A stretch of 64,000 nt of DNA from CAWFFV01 sp963814985. GTDB lineage: Bacteria > Chloroflexota > Ktedonobacteria > Ktedonobacterales > Ktedonobacteraceae. Below are positions 56,345-64,000 of the stretch, piece after piece. Numbering within the stretch: position 1 is the stretch's first letter; each line of letters opens with the position of its first letter. A model generated the notes under the pieces. The model was not told where the DNA came from. It searched no databases and saw nothing but the letters and a program-made list of their open reading frames with translations. The position numbers and the translations under genes were made by a program. The stretch is from assembly GCA_963814985.1 (NCBI GenBank), contig CAWFFV010000057.1, positions 62,001 to 126,000 of the forward strand, given 5' to 3'.

Positions 56345-56522
56345 ATGTCTACTATACATGAAATTTAGACAGAATGCAAGAAGCAAGGGCTAAAGCCGTA
56401 GGAAAACCCGCCTCACCGCATGGGTTAAAACCGCAACGGCTTGCGGCGGGTTCTTTTCTGTCATCTCATCCCCCAACTGGATGGGACTTCTCGCACCTCT
56501 CGGTCCTGTCACCTGATACAAT

Positions 56523-56561
56523 ATATAGATCAGATGGTTATAAACATCATCTGATCTATAT
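56523..56561 (-). repeat. Left-end palindrome of the IS element
   Basis: ATATAGATCAGATG (56523-56536) and CATCTGATCTATAT (56548-56561) pair perfectly with an 11-base loop. Such a subterminal hairpin is what TnpA binds at the left end. Confidence 0.7.
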
Positions 56562-56603
56562 GTTCTGCTTGAAAGTTAAAGAACGCCACAAATAATGTTG
56601 TTC

Positions 56604-58472
56604 CTAATATTGTATCAGCGCTTTCACCGCCTGCACGATATGGTATGCATTGATACCAGCCTCGTCTAACAACTCAGCAGAGGTACCCGAACCCGGCATC
56701 GATTGTACAGCCAGCTTTATCACCTGGGGCAAGGGACCATCGCGACGCGTGAAGACTTCTAATACTGCATCACCCAGACCACCTTCGAGCCAGTGATCTT
56801 CTACAGTAATAATCTTATTGCCTGCTTCCTCGGCCGCAGCTAAGAGTGTCTCGCCATCTATTGGTTTCACGGAATAAGCATCGATTACACGAATATTGAT
56901 CTTCTTACGCTGTAACTGCTCATAGGCCTGAAGTGCTTCATGCAAGGTGATACCAGCAGCGATAACTGTTACCTGATCATTGGGAGATTGATGCACAACT
57001 TTGCTTCCACCGATCGTAAATTTTTCATCGTGGCTATACAGCGTCGGCGTCTTCTCACGCGTCGTACGCATGTACACAACACCGTTGTGGTTTGCCATCT
57101 CCGCCACTAGCTGAGCCGTCTGGTTAGGGTCACAGGGATAGAGCACCGTACTGCCAAAAACGGCTCGCATCATGGCCAGATCTTCCAGTCCCATCTGCGA
57201 GGGGCCATCCTCACCAATTGAGACTCCTGCATGAGAACCAACCAGACGAATATTAGCACGGGATACTGCTGCCATACGAATGAAGTCATACGCACGAGTA
57301 AAGAAGGCAGCAAAGGTTGAGGCGAAGGGAATTTTCTGGCGTACGCTCATGCCTACCGCTGTAGCTACCATTTGCTGTTCAGCAATATACTGCTCAAAGA
57401 AGCGCTCTGGATAAGCTTTAGCAAACTCTTCAGCATAGGTTGAGTTACTCACTTCTCCATCCAGCCCAACCACAGCGGGATTAGCAGCTCCCAGAGCCTT
57501 AAGCGTATCACCATAAGCCTTGCGAGTTGCCACAGAGTCTTTCATCTCATAACGCGGGAGTACCAGGGGCTTTTGCTCAGGTTCTGGTGCAGGCTGAACA
57601 CTCTGGGGTTTCTGTACCGGAAAAGTCATACTACGTACAGAAGGATTGAGTTCTTTCATGGCTTGCTCTTCTTGTTCTACACTGAGAGCTTTGCCATGCC
57701 AGCCATTGCGGTCCTCAATAAAAGAAACTCCTTTCCCCTTTATTGTCTTCGCGACAACCAGCGTAGGTGAGCCATTGGTCTGTACTGCCTGGGCGAAAGC
57801 ATGGTTGATTTCATCGTAGTTATGACCATCGATAACGATAGCATTCCAACCAAAAGCCCTGGCTCGCTCAGCATAAGCAGTCATATTCCAGCCAAATTCT
57901 GTTTCACCACGCTGTCCCAGCCGATTGCCGTCAAGGATACCAATCACGTTATCCAGCTTATAGTGTGAGGCATGATCGAAAGCCTCCCAGATTGAGCCTT
58001 CCGTCATTTCACTATCACCGAGTAATACCCAGATCTTGTAAGGTAATTTGTCGAGGTACTTACCAGCCAGCGCCACACCTACACCAATGGGCAATCCTTG
58101 CCCAAGTGAACCTGTAGCTACGTCCACCCAGGGTAGTACAGGAGTAGGATGTCCCTCAAGGCGGCTGCCAAACTTGCGCAGCGTCATCAGCTCTTCATCA
58201 GCAATTGCGCCCGCAGCCTTATACATCGAGTAGAGCAGAGGTGAGGCATGCCCCTTTGAAAAGATGAGATGATCATTGTTCGGATTTTTCGGATCGTCAA
58301 AATCATAGTGGAGATAGCTAATCATCAAGACAGACATCAGATCTGCTGCCGACATCGCAGACGTAGGATGTCCTGAACCCGCTGCGGATGTGGAGCGAAT
58401 GCTATCTATGCGCAATTGTTGCGCAAGATTGGTCCACTGTTGTACTTGTGCATTGATTTGTGTCGTTGTCAT
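56604..58472 (-). CDS. tkt: Transketolase
   Basis: Thiamine diphosphate enzyme of the pentose phosphate pathway, 622 residues, full length of the shorter bacterial/animal-like form. The N-terminal GSGHPTSAMSAADLMSVL, the GDSEMTEGSIWEAFDHAS thiamine motif (GDG/GDS...N type) and the middle-domain AEQQMVATAVGMS with catalytic Glu are clear. The C-terminal domain has VIDAYSVKPIDGETL. ATG 58472 follows AGAGGAGTAGAT. Transcribed alone, away from the WD40 gene. Confidence 0.95.
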   Translation of the reverse strand: MTTTQINAQVQQWTNLAQQLRIDSIRSTSAAGSGHPTSAMSAADLMSVLMISYLHYDFDDPKNPNNDHLIFSKGHASPLLYSMYKAAGAIADEELMTLRKFGSRLEGHPTPVLPWVDVATGSLGQGLPIGVGVALAGKYLDKLPYKIWVLLGDSEMTEGSIWEAFDHASHYKLDNVIGILDGNRLGQRGETEFGWNMTAYAERARAFGWNAIVIDGHNYDEINHAFAQAVQTNGSPTLVVAKTIKGKGVSFIEDRNGWHGKALSVEQEEQAMKELNPSVRSMTFPVQKPQSVQPAPEPEQKPLVLPRYEMKDSVATRKAYGDTLKALGAANPAVVGLDGEVSNSTYAEEFAKAYPERFFEQYIAEQQMVATAVGMSVRQKIPFASTFAAFFTRAYDFIRMAAVSRANIRLVGSHAGVSIGEDGPSQMGLEDLAMMRAVFGSTVLYPCDPNQTAQLVAEMANHNGVVYMRTTREKTPTLYSHDEKFTIGGSKVVHQSPNDQVTVIAAGITLHEALQAYEQLQRKKINIRVIDAYSVKPIDGETLLAAAEEAGNKIITVEDHWLEGGLGDAVLEVFTRRDGPLPQVIKLAVQSMPGSGTSAELLDEAGINAYHIVQAVKALIQY

Positions 58473-58590
58473 ATCTACTCCTCTTCTCTCAGAGAGTTTC
58501 CTATGTTCTTTAGAATCAAGTCTGATCCTATTCTAGGATGTCAGATACTTGAGAGCAAGCTGATGTGTATCCGGAGGAAGACAAAACAGT

Positions 58591-58645
58591 CTGCGAAGCG
58601 CCTCAGACGCTGAGGAATCAGGGAAAAAGGGGTCTGAGTAGTTAC
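58591..58645. repeat. Solo half of the family A palindromic repeat
   Basis: CTGCGAAGCGCC, GCTGAGGAATCAGGGAAAAA and GAGTAGTTAC follow the order seen at the right side of the 61669-61821 element, but the left half is missing. It lies in the tkt-WD40 divergent gap. Confidence 0.6.
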
Positions 58646-58797
58646 GGTCGTATTTCTTCGTTTGTTGTGCTATACACCACCACAGGACTCCAAGCACTTC
58701 ACAATTGACAACATCTTGACAGATATAGCCATATAGGGTATAGTCAATATGAAAGTATTGTGAAACAAGAAGAAGATCAATTGGGAGGAGATCGAGC

Positions 58798-59955
58798 ATG
58801 AAGCCTATGACCCTGTTCTGTCCGGTATGCCGTGCGGCCAACGATCCAACACGCACACACTGCTTCGCCTGCCAACAGTTTCTCTCTCTCAGAAGCGAGA
58901 AAGCGATTAGCCGCCTTCCTGTGCTTCAGAAGCCGTATCGTATAACCCGGCGCAGCGCGCTGGGTATGCTGGCCCTTGTGGGAGGTGTCGGAGGGGGACT
59001 ATGGTGGCTCCTCACCCCTCGTCCCTCTTTCATCTATCGAGGGCATTTAGTGCCTGTCACTACAATAGCGTGGTCCCCGGATGGCAAGCGCATCGCTTCT
59101 GGCTCCGGCGACTCCATACAAGTCTGGAATGCTGCTAATGGAGGTCATATCTTTACCCTAGAACTAGGGCCTGCCACAGCAGTAGCATGGTCCCCAGACA
59201 GCAAGCGTATTGTCTCATCAGCAGACGATGTGGGAGTGCAGATCTGGGATGCCGTTGATGGGGGACATGTTGTCAACTATCAATATCAAGGGTCGATGGT
59301 TGAGTTTTTCTCAGCAGTAGCGTGGTCCCCAAATGGCAAGTATCTGGCCGGAGCCTCATCCTTCTATTCTACTGATGCTGTGGTGCATGTCGGGAATGCA
59401 ATAGATGGGAGCGACCTGTTCGTCTATCGAGGACATTCCGTGTCTGTCAATGGGGTGGCGTGGTCGCCGGATGGGGCTCACATCGCTTCTGCAGGTGGTG
59501 ATGGCACGGTACAGGTCTGGGATGCTTTCACCGGAGCCAATCCCTACATTTATAAAGGTCATGTTCGTTATAGCGATGCCTTGACCAACCATGGGAGCGT
59601 AAAAGCCGTAGCATGGTCTCCGGATGGAACTCGCATCGCCTCTGCAGGTATCGATAGTACCGTGCAGGTCTGGGATGCTTTCGACGGAGGACACGTTCTC
59701 ACCTATCGCGGGCATAACCTCAGCTCCGATTTTTTTGGTGATATAGGAGGTTTCCCAACGGATGTAGCGTGGTCTCCAGATGGCAAATGTCTTGCCTCAG
59801 CGGGGGACAATCTGCAGATCTGGGACGCAGTCAGTGGGGAAACGCTCTCAACTTATTCGGGAGCGGTGGGCCCCTTTGCATGGTCTCCAGATGGCAAGCG
59901 TCTTGCTTGCGCCTTTGATGACTTTACCGTGCAAGTCTGGGAGATGCGAGTCTAG
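58798..59955 (+). CDS. Zinc-ribbon, membrane-anchored WD40 beta-propeller protein
   Basis: A 385-residue protein. A zinc ribbon with CPVC and CFAC comes first, then RRSALGMLALVGGVGGGLWW, a twin-arginine-like or anchoring helix, then seven WD40 repeats recognised by AWSPDGK-like starts and QVWDA-like ends, one complete propeller. The helix would place the propeller outside the membrane. Proteins of this layout are frequent in Ktedonobacteria; the binding partner is unknown. ATG 58798 follows GGGAGGAG. Confidence 0.85.
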   Translation: MKPMTLFCPVCRAANDPTRTHCFACQQFLSLRSEKAISRLPVLQKPYRITRRSALGMLALVGGVGGGLWWLLTPRPSFIYRGHLVPVTTIAWSPDGKRIASGSGDSIQVWNAANGGHIFTLELGPATAVAWSPDSKRIVSSADDVGVQIWDAVDGGHVVNYQYQGSMVEFFSAVAWSPNGKYLAGASSFYSTDAVVHVGNAIDGSDLFVYRGHSVSVNGVAWSPDGAHIASAGGDGTVQVWDAFTGANPYIYKGHVRYSDALTNHGSVKAVAWSPDGTRIASAGIDSTVQVWDAFDGGHVLTYRGHNLSSDFFGDIGGFPTDVAWSPDGKCLASAGDNLQIWDAVSGETLSTYSGAVGPFAWSPDGKRLACAFDDFTVQVWEMRV

Positions 59956-60023
59956 CATAGGCGGAGCATCAGTAACCTATCCCGCGTGTGCTTTCTGCAA
60001 GAACCTGCTTCCTTTATACTGCC

Positions 60024-61058
60024 TCAATCTACCACAATTACAGCTTTCAGTGCATCTCCCGGCTTTGCTATCAGTCGGAAAGCTTGAGCGGCATCCTGGA
60101 GCGCAAAGCGATGAGTGATGATCAATTCTGGACGGATACGCCCACTCCTGAGCAAATCCAGGGCCTGTCTTGTTTCGTAGGGTCCCGCTGAGTAGCTGGT
60201 ACGTATGGTGATTTCCTGGAAGAAGAGATGGTTGGGTATTACGGGAAGCACTTCGGTTGGTGGAGGAGGAGCATAAAACAAGACTGTCCCTCCACGACCA
60301 CATAAGTCAATGCCCTGTTTCATCGCATCAACGTTAGAGGGAGTAACGATGACTATATCGGGCTTGCGTCCATCGTTTACCGCATAGATTTGCTCCAGGA
60401 GCGGTCCGATTTGTGGGTCGAGGGCTATATCGATGCCATATTCCAGTGCTCTTTGACGACGATAGGCAATAGGATCAACGATCATCACACGAGTAGCCCC
60501 TCGTAACTTTGCCAGTTGTCCTAGCATCAATCCATTACTGCCTGCACCTACTATCAGCACACTATCACCTGCTTGAATAGTTGCACGGTCAATGCCGCGT
60601 ACACAACAAGCCAAGGGTTCGATTAAAGCGGCTGCCACAAATGAAAGATCATCAGGTAATGGTAGTACATCGAACTGGACGTTTGGTGCTGGTACGCGTA
60701 TGTACTCCGCCAGACCACCAGGATAGAGATGTGTAGTACGGAAGGTGCTACACTGTGAAAATGAGCCACGTTGACAGTAGTGGCAAACCATACAGGGGAC
60801 ATGATGGTGCAAAAATACGCGTTGTCCCTGAGAGAACTGCCGAACTCCCTCCCCTACTGCAACGACGATACCAACAGGTTCGTGCCCCGGATAAACGGGA
60901 GCGCGAGGGCGCATATACCACTCCATTACATCACTGGCACATAGACCACAGACACGCAACTGCACAAGGAGTTCTCCAGGGCCAATTTCAGGAATGGGTA
61001 GATCGACGATACGGATATCGTCATTGCTATGGTATTCAACGACACGCATATTTCTCAT
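60024..61058 (-). CDS. Zinc-dependent alcohol/polyol dehydrogenase (MDR family)
   Basis: NAD(P)-linked medium-chain dehydrogenase of about 344 residues. The catalytic zinc ligands are in CGLCASD and YPGHEPVG; the structural zinc cysteines are in CMVCHYCQRGSFSQC. The coenzyme fold starts VLIVGAGSNGLMLGQLA. The substrate is uncertain; threonine or sorbitol dehydrogenases are the nearest in style. ATG 61058 overlaps the cupin stop as ATGA; ATG 61049 is the alternative. The two genes are one operon. Confidence 0.87.
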   Translation of the reverse strand: MRNMRVVEYHSNDDIRIVDLPIPEIGPGELLVQLRVCGLCASDVMEWYMRPRAPVYPGHEPVGIVVAVGEGVRQFSQGQRVFLHHHVPCMVCHYCQRGSFSQCSTFRTTHLYPGGLAEYIRVPAPNVQFDVLPLPDDLSFVAAALIEPLACCVRGIDRATIQAGDSVLIVGAGSNGLMLGQLAKLRGATRVMIVDPIAYRRQRALEYGIDIALDPQIGPLLEQIYAVNDGRKPDIVIVTPSNVDAMKQGIDLCGRGGTVLFYAPPPPTEVLPVIPNHLFFQEITIRTSYSAGPYETRQALDLLRSGRIRPELIITHRFALQDAAQAFRLIAKPGDALKAVIVVD

Positions 61059-61435
61059 CGCTCCGCTGGTACAATACACAGAAAACCAAATGGCTCTTCA
61101 CCCAGGGTGAAAAACTGGTGAATTTCATTACCTGAGATGTAGACGACATCGCCAGTGTAGAGTTCGTATTCTTCGTTGCCAAGATGTAGACGCGCATGAC
61201 CATGCAAGACATAGACACCATGATCATGGATGTGTTGATCAAGCGAGGTATGTCCACCGGATTGTACCGCAAAGTAGCGCATGTGGAAATGTGGAGAGTC
61301 TTCATCTGTGCCAATGAGAATCTGACGCGTGGCACGATCAGCACCACTATTATCCGGTCCGTAAGCACGCACAACCACATTCAGCCAGCGCAATTCCCCA
61401 TCTTCAGCCTCAGCAGAACGATGAATAATACCCAT
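61055..61435 (-). CDS. Single-domain cupin protein
   Basis: A 126-residue cupin with metal-ligand-like residues in DQHIHDHGVYVLHG and the later HQFF of GNEIHQFFTLGEE. It could be a small-molecule isomerase, dioxygenase or sensor. The strong AAAGGAGGTC ribosome site precedes ATG 61435. It is translationally linked to the dehydrogenase gene. Confidence 0.8.
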   Translation of the reverse strand: MGIIHRSAEAEDGELRWLNVVVRAYGPDNSGADRATRQILIGTDEDSPHFHMRYFAVQSGGHTSLDQHIHDHGVYVLHGHARLHLGNEEYELYTGDVVYISGNEIHQFFTLGEEPFGFLCIVPAER

Positions 61436-61668
61436 ACATGACCTCCTTTGAACGAGCAGGATAATCGAACTCTAATCTCTCTACCCGATACTTTGTAGTA
61501 TAGCCTGCATATCTGCTGCGGTCTCGGCTTTGAGTAATTCTTGGGCTAACTCTTGTCTTCTTTAATTATAGCAAGTTTATGCTGAAGATGGATTTTTCAG
61601 CTCAGTAGTAGTTGCCATCAATGTCTCTTCCAGACTATACTAGAACGTATGTGGGATTAATAATAAAT

Positions 61669-61821
61669 GTAACTATTCAGGTTCCCTCGCCACCTGCGGT
61701 GGCTCGCTCTCGTTTTATGTGGATTGCGGTGTTTGCGCCGCAAACACCGCAATCCACATAAAACAATTTGCGAAGCGCCGTAGGCGCTGAGGAATCAGGG
61801 AAAAGGAACCTGAATAGTTAC
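61669..61821. repeat. 153-bp palindromic MITE-like element (family A) with nested perfect hairpin
   Basis: Ends GTAACTATTCAGGTTCC and its exact complement, shared with the 28027-28153 element. Inside, 61712-61737 and 61739-61764 are exact 26-base complements around a single C. It ends seven bases before the GTG and 13 before the ATG start of the next gene, so it fills the usual ribosome-site and promoter region of that gene. Confidence 0.85.
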
Positions 61822-61833
61822 TAATAAGTGAAG

Positions 61834-62940
61834 ATGGAAGAGACTTTGTCCAAACCACGCAAAGTGATTGTGATACACAGTCCACACTACGGAAGGTCAA
61901 CACAACTCTCACAGGCTCTTACTTATCTCCATCACACCAATATCGAGATTGCTGATGTTCTCTCTATTGCCGATCTGGACAGTTTACCCGCACAGGGGAC
62001 ATACTGGCAGGAGAACGGGATAGATATCGCAGTAGCGGCCGGTGGAGATGGGTTAGTAGGGGGTGTGATCACACATATTGCAGAATGCAGTCTCCCACTG
62101 GGGATACTCCCTTTGGGGACAGCCAATGATATTGCTCGTTCACTGGATATTCCTCAAGATCTCCAATGGGCTGGCGAAGTTATTGCTCATGGCAGGAAAA
62201 GAGAGATAGATATTGGTATAGCCTGTCCTGCTGAGCAAACACCACACCTTGCCAGTCCAGAACAAGACAAGCCTGTCCTTGCGTGTGTACTTCCTCGAAA
62301 ACATGGCTTTTTTGCCCACGCCTTAACTATTGGATTAAATGTGCAGTTTGCGCGACTGGCAACCAATCTCGCTACACGCCAGCGCTATGGGCGCATGACC
62401 TATCCCTTTGTCGCCCTGGAGGTATTAAGAAACCGTGCCGCCCTGGAGATAGAGTTGCGTTTTGAAGGGCTGGCTCTTCAGCAAGCAATACCGACTGCAC
62501 AACAGTCAGTACCAATACCCCTGCTTACTAACGAAGACTTAACACTTTGCTGTCGAGCACTGCAAGTAGCGGTGATCAACGCTCCTATTTTTGGAGGTTC
62601 CTGGCAACTTAGTATTCCGGGTGCCAGTCTCAATGATCGCTTACTGGATATTGTGGTCGTAGAGGACATTGATCCGGGAAATCTGAACGTGGCTATTGCG
62701 CGCCTTGTCAATCGTCAGGAACAGCAACCCACAGTCACATTGGACGGGCATACAAAGTCTCCAATGCTCCGTGCGGCAGAACTAACAGACATTCCAGGCA
62801 TTCATCACGTCCGGGCACGAGGAGTAATCATCGCAACAAACATTGATCCGCAAGATGTTACATTGGATGGAGAGGTTCGTGGCCAGACCCCAACATATGT
62901 TTCTATAGCAAATGAGCGACTAAGCGTTATTATTCCGTGA
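61834..62940 (+). CDS. Diacylglycerol kinase-like lipid kinase
   Basis: A 368-residue member of the DAGK/sphingosine kinase/YegS fold. The nucleotide loop is AAGGDGLVGGVI and the second signature is LPLGTANDIARSLDI; the acidic catalytic position is expected in ASLNDRLLDIVVV. It phosphorylates a lipid alcohol at the membrane surface. No ribosome site precedes GTG 61828 or ATG 61834, since the palindromic repeat ends right there, so expression may be altered. Confidence 0.85.
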   Translation: MEETLSKPRKVIVIHSPHYGRSTQLSQALTYLHHTNIEIADVLSIADLDSLPAQGTYWQENGIDIAVAAGGDGLVGGVITHIAECSLPLGILPLGTANDIARSLDIPQDLQWAGEVIAHGRKREIDIGIACPAEQTPHLASPEQDKPVLACVLPRKHGFFAHALTIGLNVQFARLATNLATRQRYGRMTYPFVALEVLRNRAALEIELRFEGLALQQAIPTAQQSVPIPLLTNEDLTLCCRALQVAVINAPIFGGSWQLSIPGASLNDRLLDIVVVEDIDPGNLNVAIARLVNRQEQQPTVTLDGHTKSPMLRAAELTDIPGIHHVRARGVIIATNIDPQDVTLDGEVRGQTPTYVSIANERLSVIIP

Positions 62941-63007
62941 TACAATGGCACTATCTGGCATAGAAATGAGAACTATTTTTACACCATCTTGAAAGGAACA
63001 ACGACCG

Positions 63008-63962
63008 ATGCGCATCGTTTCCTTACTGGCAGGTGCAACGGAGATCATTGCTGCACTTGGTTGTCTTGACCAACTGGTGGGACGCTCTCATGAGTGCGAC
63101 TATCCACCAGAAGTTCTGCGTCTGCCCCTGGTCAGTACAGTACAGATCAACATAGACACCAGTAGTGAGCAGATTGATGCCCAGATCAAACAACTTGCGC
63201 AAACAAAAAAGTCGCTTCAAAATAATGCGTTGAAAGCTTTGAGTCCTTATGCCATTGACGTTGAGCTACTGCAAGCACTCCAACCAGATATAATTTTTAC
63301 CCAAACCCAGTGTGAAGTATGTGCCGTCAGTGAACGCGATGTGACACAGGCACTTCAGCACCTTACTGGAATTCAGCCACGTGTCATCTCGCTCTCACCT
63401 TACAGATTGAGTGATGTGTGGGAGGATATTCTACGTATCGGCAAAGCGTTAGAGCGACTTGAACAGGCCAGAACACTGGTACAAAACTATCAGCAACGTC
63501 TGCAACATTTAAGTACTGTTACCACAGTATTAAATGAAAAAAGTCACAAACTGCGTGTCACTGTGCTGGAGTGGCTTGATCCCTTGATGGGATCGGGCAA
63601 CTGGACACCTGAACTGGTAGCATATGCTGGTGGAGAGAATGTATTCGGTGAAGTGGGAGTGCATTCGCCATGGCTAACGTGGGAAGAATTACAGGTGGCA
63701 GATCCAGATATCTTAGTGCTTGCACCATGCGGTTTTACACTTGAACGTACAATGATAGATATACCACTATTACAACGGCATCCTATCTGGCCATCATTAC
63801 GGGCGGTGCAGAATGGTCGTATCTATGCTATCGATGGCAATAGCTATCTAAATCGTTCTGGGCCACGTCTGGTTGAATCGGCTGAATTATTAGGGGAGGG
63901 TACTCTGGGGTGAATGCTCTGGACTTGAGGTTGACCCATTGGCATGGAAACATATCGAGTAG
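63008..63962 (+). CDS. BtuF-like cobalamin-binding protein, probable 3' frameshift
   Basis: Periplasmic-binding-protein fold of the cobalamin/iron type, about 317 residues when the last frame is repaired. It starts MRIVSLLAGATEIIAALG and has HECDYP, TQTQCEVCAVS and the domain-linking helix of class III binding proteins, but no signal peptide, so it belongs to the cytosolic branch. As read it stops at 63913 after AELLGEGTLG. Dropping one G from GGGG at 63893-63896 gives AELLGRVLWGECSGLEVDPLAW and a stop at 63962, the ending usual for this branch. ATG 63008 follows GAAAGGAACAACG. Confidence 0.82.
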
Positions 63963-64000
63963 AATTGTGCAGTAAAAGAGAAGGGCCTACACAAAGCCAG

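Larger units (their letters stand above)
54345..56575 (-). mobile_element. IS200/IS605 family element with tnpA and tnpB
   Basis: A peel-and-paste transposon of about 2.2 kb carrying the Y1 transposase and the RNA-guided nuclease in the same orientation, six bases apart. The left end (high coordinates) has the palindrome at 56523-56561; the right end has the hairpin at 54354-54377 followed by GGAGTGTCAC. Exact ends are estimates, because the flanking TAM was not identified. Both genes look complete, so the element may be active. Confidence 0.8.

Noticed and set aside
56374..56522. Small plus-strand gene beyond tnpA
   Set aside because: The stretch has GC-rich inverted segments typical of an IS left region and no coding pattern.
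1..64000. tRNA or rRNA genes
   Set aside because: None was recognised by eye; a covariance-model search would be decisive and could not be run.

Overview
The window looks like a piece of chromosome from a Chloroflexota bacterium of the Ktedonobacter type. This is an inference from gene content: an EccC-like ATPase cluster, a CysO/Mec cysteine pathway, a split cytochrome b with a Rieske protein and a copper protein, NACHT, TIR and WD40 proteins, and many palindromic intergenic repeats. No rRNA or tRNA gene was seen.

Layout. 1-7 kb: a sugar-type oxidoreductase, a DUF3592-like membrane protein, a REP-associated tyrosine transposase inside 62-bp inverted repeats, and a broken NACHT ATPase whose 3' part contains a 9-bp minisatellite. 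7-12 kb: a ribbon-helix-helix plus two-TM protein operon, oxalate decarboxylase, an acetyltransferase, a CoA-binding protein and MetY. 12-20 kb, all on the minus strand: a TerY-like vWA protein, a PP2C phosphatase, a kinase-fold protein, a YukD-like ubiquitin fold and a three-ATPase EccC-like protein. A tail-anchored TIR protein lies divergently beside it. 20.7-23.6 kb: rhodanese-ThiF, CysO, CysM and a JAMM protease (thiocarboxylate cysteine synthesis). 23.8-33.6 kb: a GT-C glycosyltransferase, an MFS pump, a DtxR regulator, a FAD reductase, a broken zinc-ribbon membrane protein and a two-component system. 34-39 kb: a quinol:acceptor oxidoreductase operon. 39-48 kb: glycogen synthase, MtaB, a Cache-domain protein, and DeoC with a two-domain ALDH16-type dehydrogenase. 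48-54 kb: a truncated protein kinase meeting a truncated phosphotransferase, DUF169, and RNase HI. 54.3-56.6 kb: an IS200/IS605 element with intact TnpA and TnpB. 56.6-64 kb: transketolase, a WD40 protein, a cupin-dehydrogenase pair, a diacylglycerol-kinase-like protein and a BtuF-like protein.

At least nine genes or gene parts are broken by what look like single-base insertions, often in short homopolymers and including conserved metabolic genes (moeB, cysM, ALDH16, btuF-like). The common direction suggests sequence error for many of them, so pseudogene calls here are provisional.

The most interesting system is the minus-strand cluster at 11.8-18.8 kb. It joins a TerY-P-like triad (vWA, PP2C, kinase) to YukD and an EccC-type ATPase, with a TIR protein next door. 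Other notable items are the repeat-switched NACHT gene, a copper protein that carries a cytochrome c-like domain without a heme motif, and a CysO whose diglycine is capped by phenylalanine.
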